From positions 62,001 through 126,000 of the forward strand of contig NZ_JABWSY010000009.1 of NCBI RefSeq assembly GCF_013396335.1: 64,000 nucleotides of DNA, in the 5' to 3' direction. Shown here piece after piece: positions 24,570-32,845 of this stretch. Below the pieces are notes generated by a model. That model did no database searches. It saw only the letters and a program-made list of their open reading frames with translations, and was not told the DNA's origin. The first letter of the stretch is position 1, and each line of letters starts with the position of its first letter. The translations under genes were made by a program, and so were the position numbers. This stretch comes from Bacillus sp. EB106-08-02-XG196 (GTDB lineage Bacteria > Bacillota > Bacilli > Bacillales > Cytobacillaceae).

Positions 24570-25685
24570 TTATAAATTACCTCTCCGAGCCTGTTCTCTT
24601 TCGATCGATTCAAATAAAGCTTTGAAGTTCCCTTCACCAAAACCTCGTGCACCCTTACGCTGGATAATCTCCACGAATAACGTAGGTCTATCGACAATCG
24701 GCTTAGTGAAAATCTGCAGCAGATAGCCCTCATCATCACGGTCAACTAAAATATTTAATTCACGGAGCTTCTCTATTTCTTCATCAATTTTGCCAATTCG
24801 CTGTCCCAAATCCTCGTAATAGGTACTAGGTGTATTTAAGAACTCAACCCCATTCTTTTTCAAAATAGCTACAGTCGAGACAATGTCCTCTGTTAGGATC
24901 GCAAGATGTTGTACACCAGGGCCATTATAGAATTCTAAATACTCCTGAATTTGGGATTTGCGTTTCCCCTCTGCTGGTTCATTAATCGGAAACTTAATTC
25001 TACCGCCATTATGCATGACCTTCGACATTAACGCTGAATACTCGGTGGTAATATCTTTATCTGTGAAATGCTTCATCTCTACAAATCCCATTACCTTTGC
25101 ATAATATTCAACCCATTCTTCCATCCGTTCAACGTTACCAACGACATGGTCAATACCAATCAAGCCAGCATCCTCAATTGGCAAATAGACGGAATACGGA
25201 TCAAATCCCGGCATAAAAACACCTTGATAATTCTTTCGTTCTACTAACGTATGGATGGTGTCTCCATATGTACCGAGAACGGCCTTTTTAATAGTCCCCT
25301 TTTCATCCTTCAACTCAAATGGAGGTATAAGGGCAATCCCTCCACGCTCCACAGCCGCGGTATAAGCCTTATCAACATCATCAACTAAAAGTGCAACGTC
25401 CTTTACACCGTCACCATGTTTTTTTACAAACTGAGCAACTCGTGTATCTTCCTTGTAGGAACCAGTGAGAACAAGACGAATATTTCGTTGCTGGAGAACA
25501 TAGGAAACGGTTTCACGATTCCCTGTTTCAAGACCGGAATATGCAACAGGCTTAAACCCAAATGCGGTGCAAAAAAAGTGGCAGGCTTGCTTCGCATTAT
25601 TTGTGTAAATTTCGATATAGTCAACATCCCTAACCGGGAAAAAATCGTTAGCAAGGTCTTCTGCCTTTATACGTTTTTCTTTCAT
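24570..25685 (-). CDS. hppD: 4-hydroxyphenylpyruvate dioxygenase
   Basis: HppD converts 4-hydroxyphenylpyruvate to homogentisate. This 371-residue protein has two VOC modules; the C-terminal one binds iron through H180 (GIDHVVGNV), H260 (VQHLAIL) and E339 (LFVEIIQR). The diagnostic C-terminal RKGARGFGEGNFKALFESIE gating helix is intact. The ATG follows an AGGAGG site. It begins the operon hppD-flavin reductase-FAH-hmgA. No T-box or other riboswitch was recognised in the 120 bp upstream. Confidence 0.95.
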   Translation of the reverse strand: MKEKRIKAEDLANDFFPVRDVDYIEIYTNNAKQACHFFCTAFGFKPVAYSGLETGNRETVSYVLQQRNIRLVLTGSYKEDTRVAQFVKKHGDGVKDVALLVDDVDKAYTAAVERGGIALIPPFELKDEKGTIKKAVLGTYGDTIHTLVERKNYQGVFMPGFDPYSVYLPIEDAGLIGIDHVVGNVERMEEWVEYYAKVMGFVEMKHFTDKDITTEYSALMSKVMHNGGRIKFPINEPAEGKRKSQIQEYLEFYNGPGVQHLAILTEDIVSTVAILKKNGVEFLNTPSTYYEDLGQRIGKIDEEIEKLRELNILVDRDDEGYLLQIFTKPIVDRPTLFVEIIQRKGARGFGEGNFKALFESIEREQARRGNL

Positions 25686-25806
25686 TTATATTCCTCCTAT
25701 TATCATTTAATTAATAATATTCAGAATATATATTACGTGATACTAACTCGTCCCATCAAGAGCGGCCGGTAAAGCAATAACGCTTTTGAGTAGTAAAGTT
25801 TTGTAC

Positions 25807-25844
25807 AAAAAAAAAGAAACAACCCCTTTTATAAGGCTGTTTCT
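25807..25844 (-). terminator. terminator of the TrpXYZ-type ABC operon
   Basis: On the minus strand, AGAAACAGCC pairs with GGGGTTGTTTCT and a run of ten T follows, right after the ATPase stop codon. Confidence 0.85.
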
Positions 25845-25852
25845 ATATGGAG

Positions 25853-26647
25853 TTAGGACAAAACCGCACGGTCGCTGGCCATTTGTACACCGCGAATTCT
25901 TTTAAACTCCTCTAATAATCCTTCAATCGTTAAATTTTTCTTGTTTTCTGCATCGACTTCCAAGATGATTTGACCTTTATCCATCATAATTAACCGATTA
26001 CCGAGATCAATGGCTTGCTGCATATTGTGGGTAACCATTAAGGTGGTAAGCTGGTACTTGCCAACAATTTCACGTGTTAGGTTGGTTATTAATTCGGCTC
26101 TCGATGGATCAAGCGCAGCAGTATGTTCGTCGAGAAGTAAAATGGCGGGTTCTGTGAAGGTAGCCATTAACAACGATAGTGCCTGCCGTTCTCCGCCAGA
26201 TAACAATCCTACCTTTGCACTTAACCGGTTCTCTAAGCCTAGATGTAAGGATTCAAGAACCTCGCGGAAGTAATCACGTCTTTTTTTAGTGACTCCCCTA
26301 TTGAAGGTTCTCGTTTTATTTCGAGAGTAAGCCATAGCAAGGTTTTCTTCAATCGTCATACTAGGAGCTGTACCTGCCATTGGGTCTTGGAAAACACGTC
26401 CGATCATTTTCGACCGTTTATATTCCGACATCGTGGTTACATTTTTACCATCAATATAGATATCACCGACATCTGGAATTAAAACTCCAGAAATAATATT
26501 CATTAAGGTCGATTTCCCTGCTCCATTACTGCCTATTACCGTAACGAAATCGCCTGGATTCAAGGTTAGATTCACATGGTCGATTGCAATTTTTTCATCA
26601 GGAGTACCTTCGTTAAAAATCTTATGAATCTGATTTAAGTGCAGCAT
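25853..26647 (-). CDS. ABC transporter ATP-binding protein (TrpZ/COG1101 type)
   Basis: This ATPase of about 264 residues has Walker A GSNGAGKST, signature LSGGERQALSLLM, Walker B ILLLDEHTAALDP and the switch region LMVTHNMQQA. The DEHTAALDP Walker B is characteristic of the COG1101 ATPases that pair with COG4120 permeases and PF04392 lipoproteins. The ATG at 26647 follows AAAGGGTGAG, overlapping the end of the permease gene by 26 bases and implying coupling. Confidence 0.88.
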   Translation of the reverse strand: MLHLNQIHKIFNEGTPDEKIAIDHVNLTLNPGDFVTVIGSNGAGKSTLMNIISGVLIPDVGDIYIDGKNVTTMSEYKRSKMIGRVFQDPMAGTAPSMTIEENLAMAYSRNKTRTFNRGVTKKRRDYFREVLESLHLGLENRLSAKVGLLSGGERQALSLLMATFTEPAILLLDEHTAALDPSRAELITNLTREIVGKYQLTTLMVTHNMQQAIDLGNRLIMMDKGQIILEVDAENKKNLTIEGLLEEFKRIRGVQMASDRAVLS

Positions 26648-27653
26648 GGTTCTCACCCTTTCGCTCAGCCGATGCTTGTAACATATTCAGCTTTTCTTGT
26701 CTTCTCTTGGCTTTGCGCTTTTTCTCTTTAGAGTGTTCAATTAATTTTGGTGCAGTTAAGGCAATGATAACAATTAATGCTGTGATTACCTTCATATCAC
26801 CAGGATCTAGGAATTCCACCCTTAATGCAAGAGTAACAACAATACGGTAGATGATGGCTCCTCCGATAACCGCTAGAGTCGCCCTTGAAATCGACTTAGT
26901 ACCAAATAAGGCTTCACCAATAATAACAGAGGCTAAACCGATAACAATCATTCCTATTCCCATACCCACATCCGCAAAACCACCTTGCTGTGCGATTAGG
27001 GCACCCGAAAAAGCTACTAGTGCATTGGATAATCCAAGCCCCAAGATGGTGAGGAGATTGGTATTGGCAGAGAAACTGCGAATCATCTGTTTGTTGTTTC
27101 CAGTCGCTCTTAAAGCAAGACCAATTTCCGTTTGTAAAAATAAATCTGTAAACAATTTAATTACAAAGGTAACAATAATCATAAAAATTAAAATTCCCCA
27201 TGTACCAGGAAGGCTGTCTCCCAGACCAACCATCGTTAATAGACTGTTAAAGAAAGAATCTATACCCAGACTATCGAAAAAGGTACCGATTTGTGTAAAA
27301 GAAGTTTCCGTATTTAATAGCGGTATATTTGATCTTCCCATGATTCTAAGATTAATAGAATAAAGTGCAATCATCATTAAAATACCAGATAGCAAATTAT
27401 TAATTTTTCCAAAAGTGTGTAGCAGCCCGGTCATACACCCTGCTGCAAATCCTGCAAATAATGCCATTACTGTGGCTAAAAACGGGTTAACCCCACCAGC
27501 AATTAAGACTGCTGATAACGCTGCTCCTGTAACAAAACTCCCATCTACCGTTAAATCCGGAAAATCCAGGATACGAAAGGAAAGATAGACGCCCAGTGCC
27601 ATAATCGCGTAGATGATACCTGCTTCAAATGATCCAAATATGGCTGTAAACAT
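26622..27653 (-). CDS. ABC transporter permease (TrpY/COG4120 type)
   Basis: This multi-pass permease of about 343 residues is of the branched-chain/ribose-like fold, with FRILDFPDLTVDGSFVTGAAL, IGLALRATGNNKQMIRSFSANTN and GLGLSNALVAFSGALIAQQ as family segments (quoted in parts). The C-terminal tail is strongly basic (KEKKRKAKRRQEK). The start codon is taken as the ATG at 27653, nine bases after AAAGGA. Confidence 0.85.
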   Translation of the reverse strand: MFTAIFGSFEAGIIYAIMALGVYLSFRILDFPDLTVDGSFVTGAALSAVLIAGGVNPFLATVMALFAGFAAGCMTGLLHTFGKINNLLSGILMMIALYSINLRIMGRSNIPLLNTETSFTQIGTFFDSLGIDSFFNSLLTMVGLGDSLPGTWGILIFMIIVTFVIKLFTDLFLQTEIGLALRATGNNKQMIRSFSANTNLLTILGLGLSNALVAFSGALIAQQGGFADVGMGIGMIVIGLASVIIGEALFGTKSISRATLAVIGGAIIYRIVVTLALRVEFLDPGDMKVITALIVIIALTAPKLIEHSKEKKRKAKRRQEKLNMLQASAERKGENHAALKSDS

Positions 27654-27705
27654 TGAGATCATCCTTTCTTAAAGTCTTTGTTCTTAGTTATATAACTCCA
27701 TATAC

Positions 27706-27754
27706 AGGCATTAAGGAGTCAACCATTTTAGCGGCTGACTCCCAGCATTGCCTA
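27706..27754 (-). other. intra-operon RNA hairpin after the lipoprotein gene
   Basis: AGGCA...GGAGTCA pairs with TGACTCC...TGCCT in the gap between lipoprotein and permease genes. It is a likely message-stabilising or partial-termination element. Confidence 0.45.
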
Positions 27755-27760
27755 TGTTTA

Positions 27761-28756
27761 TTATTCGCCTTCGTAAAACTCTCCAAGGTCTTTCCATTCC
27801 TCTTTCACTTCAAGCCCCTGTGCTTCTGCAGCTTTCTTATTAATAACAAGCGTTAAGCTGCTTGGTAATTCTACTGGAATTTCAGAAGGCTTCTTATTCC
27901 CGCTTAAAATTTCAGCAGCCATTAAACCTGATTGATATCCAATATCGAAATATTCAAAACCGCTCGCAGCAACTGCCCCTTTTTTCATTGAATCTAACTC
28001 ACCCACGAACAGAGGGATCTTTTTGTCGTTTGCAACTGAAATAACGGATTCAAGAGCAGAGACAACTGTATTATCTGTAGGAATATAGATAGCATCGACA
28101 CGACCAACTAATGATTCAGATGCCTGTTTCACTTCAGCAGAGGTTGAGACAGAAACCTCTACAAGCTTAGCACCTTTGCCTTCTGCAAGTTTTTTCACTT
28201 CTTCCACTTGAACTACAGAGTTTTGTTCACCTGAATTATAAATGACACCAATTGTCTTTGCTTTTACCTCATCGGTAATGAAGTTAATCGTCTTTGCTGT
28301 TCCTTCAGGATGATTATCTGTTGTACCGGTAATATTTTCACCAGGCTGGTCAAATGCCTTCACCAATCCAGCACCGACTGGGTCAGTAACCGATGTAAAG
28401 ATAATTGGAATTTCCTTTGTTGCATTCAATGCACCCGTTGCACTAGGAGTTGCATTTGCAAAAATGAGATCGACTTTATCCCCAACAAAATTATTAGAGA
28501 TGGTTTGGACATTTGCCGCTTCACCTTGGGCATTTTGCTCGTCAAACTCTACGTTAATGCCTTTATCTTTTAATGCCTTTTTAAATCCTTCTGTGGCCTC
28601 ATCCAACGATGTATGTGATACATACTGAGAAATACCAACTTTAAATACTTTTTCCCCTTCTTTTTCCGTTCCGCCTGTGGATTCCTTACTGCCACACCCA
28701 GCAAGCATCATCATCCCTGCTAAAGCGAAGGATACTACTTTTACACGCTTTTTCAT
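27761..28756 (-). CDS. ABC transporter substrate-binding lipoprotein (PF04392, TrpX-like)
   Basis: A signal peptide with lipobox LAGC (MMMLAGCGSK) precedes a two-domain binding fold: VGISQYVSHTSLDEATEGFKKALKD, NAQGEAANVQTISNNFV, TSVTDPVGAGLV, IGVIYNSGEQNSV and YIPTDNTVVSALESV (quoted in parts). PF04392 proteins bind tryptophan or other aromatic amino acids in studied cases. Placement upstream of the tyrosine-breakdown operon is compatible with tyrosine or phenylalanine uptake, but that is inference. Confidence 0.87.
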   Translation of the reverse strand: MKKRVKVVSFALAGMMMLAGCGSKESTGGTEKEGEKVFKVGISQYVSHTSLDEATEGFKKALKDKGINVEFDEQNAQGEAANVQTISNNFVGDKVDLIFANATPSATGALNATKEIPIIFTSVTDPVGAGLVKAFDQPGENITGTTDNHPEGTAKTINFITDEVKAKTIGVIYNSGEQNSVVQVEEVKKLAEGKGAKLVEVSVSTSAEVKQASESLVGRVDAIYIPTDNTVVSALESVISVANDKKIPLFVGELDSMKKGAVAASGFEYFDIGYQSGLMAAEILSGNKKPSEIPVELPSSLTLVINKKAAEAQGLEVKEEWKDLGEFYEGE

Positions 28757-28925
28757 TGTTCATCCCCCTAAAACTCATTTTCTAATTTTCTAAAGATTTA
28801 TTATATTATAAAAGTTATTCTAGTATTTTTTTGCCCTAAAAGCAATAGAATTACCCAAAATTATTTTTTCGCTTTAAAGCGACAAATTTCTTTGACCTAC
28901 TTATTTAGATTTTTTATCAAAAATA

Positions 28926-28958
28926 GAAGAAGCTCCCGGTTATTCCGAGAGCTTCTTT
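28926..28958 (-). terminator. terminator after the 44-residue ORF
   Basis: GAAGCTC...CGG pairs with CCG...GAGCTTC, 15 bp downstream of the small minus-strand gene. Confidence 0.65.
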
Positions 28959-28973
28959 CCTTTATTTCTCAAT

Positions 28974-29108
28974 TTATCTTGACCAATCTTGTGTTTGAGC
29001 TAATAGTTTATCAATTTCAATCTTTTTTAATTTATTTGTGATTTTCTCAGATGTTAGATTTTCAGTAGAATCTAGTAACTTATCGATATCAATCATTGTT
29101 GTTTTCAT
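28974..29108 (-). CDS. small 44-residue protein, unknown function
   Basis: The ATG at 29108 lies five bases after a strong TGGAGGT site and the ORF ends at a terminator, so translation is likely. The product is charged and helical with a repeated motif: IDIDKLLDS near residue 6 and IEIDKLLAQ near residue 31, suggesting two similar amphipathic helices. No signal peptide or cysteine is present. I do not recognise the family. It lies alone between the ABC lipoprotein gene and the heme-copper enzyme. Confidence 0.6.
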   Translation of the reverse strand: MKTTMIDIDKLLDSTENLTSEKITNKLKKIEIDKLLAQTQDWSR

Positions 29109-29230
29109 ATCTAACCTCCATTGTTTATTTACCAAAGTATTCGTACCCTAGTGGACATTATTGGGGGTTAAAAAAAAGATAGCTATAAAGAACTAGTCTC
29201 AGGAAGGATTTGTTAGGAAGGGTATGATTT

Positions 29231-29251
29231 ATTTCACTTTTTATTCACAAA
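29231..29251 (-). promoter_or_regulatory. possible ResD-type sites before the heme-copper operon
   Basis: On the minus strand the sequence reads TTTGTGAAT, AAAA, then AGTGAAAT, about 90 bp before the subunit II start. TTTGTGAAT is the form I recall for Bacillus ResD sites, which control respiratory genes under oxygen limitation and NO. No mapped start site supports this. Confidence 0.3.
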
Positions 29252-29332
29252 TTGTAGATTAAAATGTTAATTGGAATTAAACATGTGGTTGGGGGACTAC
29301 TTGTTTAATCAATTTAACTGGGGGGGATATAT

Positions 29333-29881
29333 ATGTACCAATCAATTGCATGGTACGTCACCTTATTTCTCGTTTTTCTTCTTGCTTTGGCATTTGCTAT
29401 TGTGTACGGGGAATCGAGAAGATTAAGAGAATATGGACCGATACAAGAAAAGGGCTACAAAATTCGAAAATTTTATTTTCTGGGGCTGCTCGCAGTAATG
29501 GGGTTTGCTTCAGCTATGTCACTGAGCAAGCTTCCATACCATAACCAACATGCGGCTGCTAAAGAGCACGCAAAGGTTGTTGAGGTGGCTGGACTGCAAT
29601 ACGCATGGGAGTTCAGTGATGAAGACTTTACAGTTGGAGAAGAGATTCAATTTCGAGTAACAAGTAAAGATGTTACTCACGGATTCGGTATTTATGACCC
29701 GGAGTTAGAATTAATTGCCCAAACACAGGCAATGCCGGAATACACGAATACGCTCACGATTACGTTTGACAAACCAGGCACGTATAAAATATTATGCTTG
29801 GAATATTGCAGTGTCGGACATCACGTGATGATGAAAGACATAATTGTCAAAGCAAAAGGAGGAAATGACCATGATCACTGA
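29333..29881 (+). CDS. CuA-containing subunit II of a heme-copper oxidoreductase
   Basis: This 182-residue protein has an N-terminal membrane anchor, a second hydrophobic segment near residues 47-64, and a cupredoxin domain. The CuA ligands are complete: H116, C155, E157, C159, H163 and M166 (CLEYCSVGHHVM). It receives electrons from a cytochrome c or other donor and passes them to subunit I. The short form with reduced anchor is typical of B-type (ba3) enzymes and of CuA-type NO reductases. The start lies after GGGGGG, and the gene overlaps subunit I by 11 bases. Confidence 0.9.
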   Translation: MYQSIAWYVTLFLVFLLALAFAIVYGESRRLREYGPIQEKGYKIRKFYFLGLLAVMGFASAMSLSKLPYHNQHAAAKEHAKVVEVAGLQYAWEFSDEDFTVGEEIQFRVTSKDVTHGFGIYDPELELIAQTQAMPEYTNTLTITFDKPGTYKILCLEYCSVGHHVMMKDIIVKAKGGNDHDH

Positions 29882-31337
29882 AGCTCGTAGTATTAATAAT
29901 AAAGGCGTTGCTTTAGCCTTAATGGTTACCTCCGTTGTTCTTGTATTAATGATGATTTTTGGAGTCATGATGTTATTAAATCAGGGGAATGTGGTAAAAA
30001 TATCACCACAGTTTTTCTATAAGATTATGACCATACATGGAACAGGGATGATTGGAATTGCCGCTTTAGGAGGCAGTGCCATTATGTGGTACTTCCTATC
30101 AAAACATATCTATCTAAATTCAAAAGTATTTTTCGCTAATTTAATATTGTCTTTGATTGGGGTTGTCATGATCCTGACCGCTATTTTTGGTTTTAACTTT
30201 TCAGACGGCTGGACCTTCCTATTCCCGCTTCCAGCTTATTCAGCAAATCTATATGGTAAATTAGGTGCGTTATTATTCTTATTTGGAATGCTGGCATTAG
30301 GTATTGGGTATTTAGTAATGTACTTCTACTTAGCTGCTAGATTAACAAAAGAATATGGCGGATTGCATAAGACTCTTGGCTGGGATTATATTTTCGGAGG
30401 AAAAAAAGGCTATGGTCCTCCACCTGCTGCAGTTGCTACAACAATGGTCATCATCACGAATTCTATTGCCATTCTTGCAGGTGCTTATGTTCTGGTTGCT
30501 TCAATTTTAAATATTATCAATCCAGCGATCAGTATTGACCCAATGCTCGCTAAGCATTTAACCTATGCTTTTGGACATATTTTTGCAAACTGTACCATCT
30601 ACATGGCCGTTATCGCTGTATATGAAATTCTATCGAAGTATACCCAACGTCCTTGGAAATCAAATAAGGCATTTTTGATTGCTTGGAATTGTTCTACACT
30701 GTTTACTTTAATGATTTATACACACCACTTGCTTATGGATTTTGCCGTACCAAAATGGATGTTAATTGTCGGTCAAGTTTTTTCATATGCAAACGGTCTT
30801 CCTGTTATGGTTGTTACAGCATATGGTGCGTTAATGATTGTCTACCGCTCTGCAATTAAATGGGACTTTGCATCAAGCATGATGTTTTTGGCGATGTTTG
30901 GCTGGGTTGCCGGTGCAGTACCTGCGATTATTGACTCAACCATTGTTGTCAATCATGTTATGCATAACACAAAATGGGTTCCAGGTCACTTCCATACATA
31001 TATGGGGATGGGCGTCGTTGTGATGATTTTCGGATTTATGTATTATTTTAATAAAACCGAAGGAACTCAGAAACAAAATAGTTATGATAAATTTGCGATT
31101 TTCACCTATTTTATTTTCTTTACCGGTTTAGCAGGTTCATTCTTATATGCAGGAAAAATCAGTGCACCGCGTAGATGGGCCGAGCATTTGCCACAATGGA
31201 CAGCTTCCGACCAAGTAGGAGCTCTTTGCGGAATATTTATTATAGCTGCTGCCGTCATCTTCACCATTCGCTTTATTGTTGGATTAAAAATGGTTGGAAG
31301 TAAATCAACACCTAAAACTCTAAAATCTGCTTCTTAA
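29871..31337 (+). CDS. heme-copper oxidoreductase catalytic subunit I, candidate nitric oxide reductase
   Basis: This membrane protein of 488 residues has about 12 helices. All six metal histidines are present: H56 and H375 (low-spin heme), H373 (high-spin heme), and H236, H285 and H286 (CuB). The cross-linked tyrosine of oxidases, at the fourth residue after the first CuB histidine, is replaced by N240 (GHIFANCTIY). Loss of that tyrosine is a feature of NO-reducing members of the superfamily, including CuA-type NO reductases in Bacillus. The ATG at 29871 is seven bases after AGGAGGA. It could still be an unusual ba3-type oxidase; activity is not proven. Confidence 0.85.
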   Translation: MITEARSINNKGVALALMVTSVVLVLMMIFGVMMLLNQGNVVKISPQFFYKIMTIHGTGMIGIAALGGSAIMWYFLSKHIYLNSKVFFANLILSLIGVVMILTAIFGFNFSDGWTFLFPLPAYSANLYGKLGALLFLFGMLALGIGYLVMYFYLAARLTKEYGGLHKTLGWDYIFGGKKGYGPPPAAVATTMVIITNSIAILAGAYVLVASILNIINPAISIDPMLAKHLTYAFGHIFANCTIYMAVIAVYEILSKYTQRPWKSNKAFLIAWNCSTLFTLMIYTHHLLMDFAVPKWMLIVGQVFSYANGLPVMVVTAYGALMIVYRSAIKWDFASSMMFLAMFGWVAGAVPAIIDSTIVVNHVMHNTKWVPGHFHTYMGMGVVVMIFGFMYYFNKTEGTQKQNSYDKFAIFTYFIFFTGLAGSFLYAGKISAPRRWAEHLPQWTASDQVGALCGIFIIAAAVIFTIRFIVGLKMVGSKSTPKTLKSAS

Positions 31338-31415
31338 ACCGGAAAAATCCATAGAGGGTTTTTATAATGGCTTAATTTTGTACAAACTAATCCTAATGGG
31401 AGGTGTTTGTACAAA

Positions 31416-31679
31416 ATGAAAATAAAAATCGGAGTGTGTTTATCAATATTTTCACTTTTATTTTCATCAGCTTGGTTACTGCAGGCACAACTGCAAAATC
31501 ATCGGGAAGTTAATGTTAATAATATGGAATTACAAATTAATAATTTGAATGTAGTTCCGATGAATAATGAAAATACTCCGATGAATACGAATTTAAACAC
31601 CGAGATATCTAATGTCCAATGGAAATTATTTGAGCCCTTTAAGCCTAGGGAATATGTTCGGATTATAGGTTCTAAATAA
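31416..31679 (+). CDS. small secreted or membrane-anchored protein, unknown
   Basis: This 87-residue product has an N-terminal hydrophobic segment (IGVCLSIFSLLFSSAWLL) that could be a signal peptide or anchor. An asparagine-rich region follows (NVNNMELQINNLNVVPMNNE) and then a C-terminal WKLFEPFKPREYVRIIG. The ATG at 31416 follows GGGAGG with 11-12 bases of spacing, rather long. It is probably its own unit, ending at a strong terminator. No family recognised. Confidence 0.6.
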   Translation: MKIKIGVCLSIFSLLFSSAWLLQAQLQNHREVNVNNMELQINNLNVVPMNNENTPMNTNLNTEISNVQWKLFEPFKPREYVRIIGSK

Positions 31680-31683
31680 AAAT

Positions 31684-31722
31684 AAAAAGTGTTCCAATCA
31701 ATCATTGGAACACTTTTTTTTC
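31684..31722. terminator. bidirectional terminator
   Basis: AAAAAGTGTTCCAAT pairs with ATTGGAACACTTTTT between the convergent small gene and mrpG; poly-T follows on the plus strand and poly-T-like sequence on the minus. Confidence 0.9.
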
Positions 31723-31726
31723 GATA

Positions 31727-32095
31727 TTAATCTACAGATGACTTCTTCATTATTTTTTTATTATATTCTTTAAGGTCATCTCTTACACTTTTGTCCCAAA
31801 GTTTCACTCCTGAATTATAGGCTGCCCTGTTAATTAAATGACCTGAAATAGGAGAAGTCATAAAAAGGAAGATAATGCCTAAGATAAGCCTGGAATTAAA
31901 ATGACCTTCAAGTGCATAAAAGTATAGAAAAGTTCCCAGTAGAATAGACATAACCCCTAATGTAGCAGCTTTTGAGGCGGCATGGTTCCTCGTATAAACA
32001 TCAGGGAGTCTAATCACTCCAATAGTAGCAATCAGGCAAAATAGGGATCCAACTAAGATAAAAAATCCGATGAGAAAATCAATGATTACGCTCAC
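31727..32095 (-). CDS. mrpG: Na+/H+ antiporter subunit MrpG/MnhG
   Basis: This subunit of about 122 residues has three membrane helices and the family segment GVIRLPDVYTRNHAASKAATLGV. I chose the GTG at 32095, which overlaps the end of mrpF by 17 bases and gives the usual MrpG length; longer in-frame readings run deep into mrpF. MrpG is an essential small membrane part of the hetero-oligomeric Mrp cation/proton antiporter. It is the last gene of the operon. Confidence 0.88.
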   Translation of the reverse strand: MSVIIDFLIGFFILVGSLFCLIATIGVIRLPDVYTRNHAASKAATLGVMSILLGTFLYFYALEGHFNSRLILGIIFLFMTSPISGHLINRAAYNSGVKLWDKSVRDDLKEYNKKIMKKSSVD

Positions 32096-32363
32096 GTTCG
32101 ATAATAACCCCCTTTTCCAAATACTTAGCAAACGCCACAGTTCCGATAAAGGCAAGAATACCAATTAATAGGATGATTTCGAGAAAAGCATGAGAGCTTA
32201 AAACAATTGATATCAATGCTGTTATGGCAACAAGATTCACACCAATAGCATCTAATGCAATCACTCGGTCTGCTGTACTGGGACCTTTTATTACACGATA
32301 AATTAATCCTAGCATCGAAATAGAACAGAGTAACAAAGCTATTCGAATAATGATTTCAAGCAT
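32079..32363 (-). CDS. mrpF: Na+/H+ antiporter subunit MrpF/MnhF
   Basis: This 94-residue, three-helix protein has the family core YRVIKGPSTADRVIALDAIGVNLVA. MrpF is required for Mrp complex function and has been associated with bile-salt/cholate efflux in B. subtilis. Its start codon shares one base with the end of mrpE. Confidence 0.92.
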   Translation of the reverse strand: MLEIIIRIALLLCSISMLGLIYRVIKGPSTADRVIALDAIGVNLVAITALISIVLSSHAFLEIILLIGILAFIGTVAFAKYLEKGVIIERERNH

Positions 32364-32839
32364 TAGCTGCTCACCTCCAAAATAGCCTTTTCAAAGGAAT
32401 TCTTAATACTGTTAATCTCATCTTCTACTTCCCCAATATTCATCGCATGAATAAAAAGGGTTCTATTATCCTCTGAAACATCAATCACTAATGTACCTGG
32501 AGTTAAGGTAATTAAACTAGAAAGAAGTGTGATTTGCCAATCCCTCGTTAGTTCCGTGTCCATTGCAAAAATAGCTGGTCTCATATCTAATTTAGGTTTC
32601 AGAACAACTTTTACAATGGCTATATTGGACAAAATGAGTTCCTTGATAAAAATAAAAATCAGCTTTATGAAGGACCATAATCTAAATAAATAAAACCGGC
32701 TGCCAAAGGAACGCCTAAGCACGAATATAATAACGAGTCCAAAAATATAGCCTTTTATAAAACTAATGGGATCGTAGGAAACCTTAATAAACATCCATAA
32801 AAAGGCTAACACCACATTCAATAAAATTTGAAATGCCAA
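32363..32839 (-). CDS. mrpE: Na+/H+ antiporter subunit MrpE/MnhE
   Basis: This 158-residue protein has N-terminal membrane helices and a cytoplasmic C-terminal domain with the segment LLSSLITLTPGTLVIDVSEDNRTLFIHAMN (quoted in part), characteristic of MrpE. It supports assembly or full activity of the Mrp antiporter. It follows mrpD by 6 bases. Confidence 0.92.
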   Translation of the reverse strand: MAFQILLNVVLAFLWMFIKVSYDPISFIKGYIFGLVIIFVLRRSFGSRFYLFRLWSFIKLIFIFIKELILSNIAIVKVVLKPKLDMRPAIFAMDTELTRDWQITLLSSLITLTPGTLVIDVSEDNRTLFIHAMNIGEVEDEINSIKNSFEKAILEVSS

Positions 32840-32845
32840 AACGTT

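Noticed and set aside
25686-25806. Possible T-box or aromatic-amino-acid riboswitch upstream of hppD
   Set aside because: Too short, with no T-box bulge sequence or specifier hairpin.
29333-31337. Simple call as aa3-type cytochrome c oxidase
   Set aside because: Subunit II is short, subunit III and IV genes are absent, and subunit I lacks the HPEVY-type cross-linked tyrosine.
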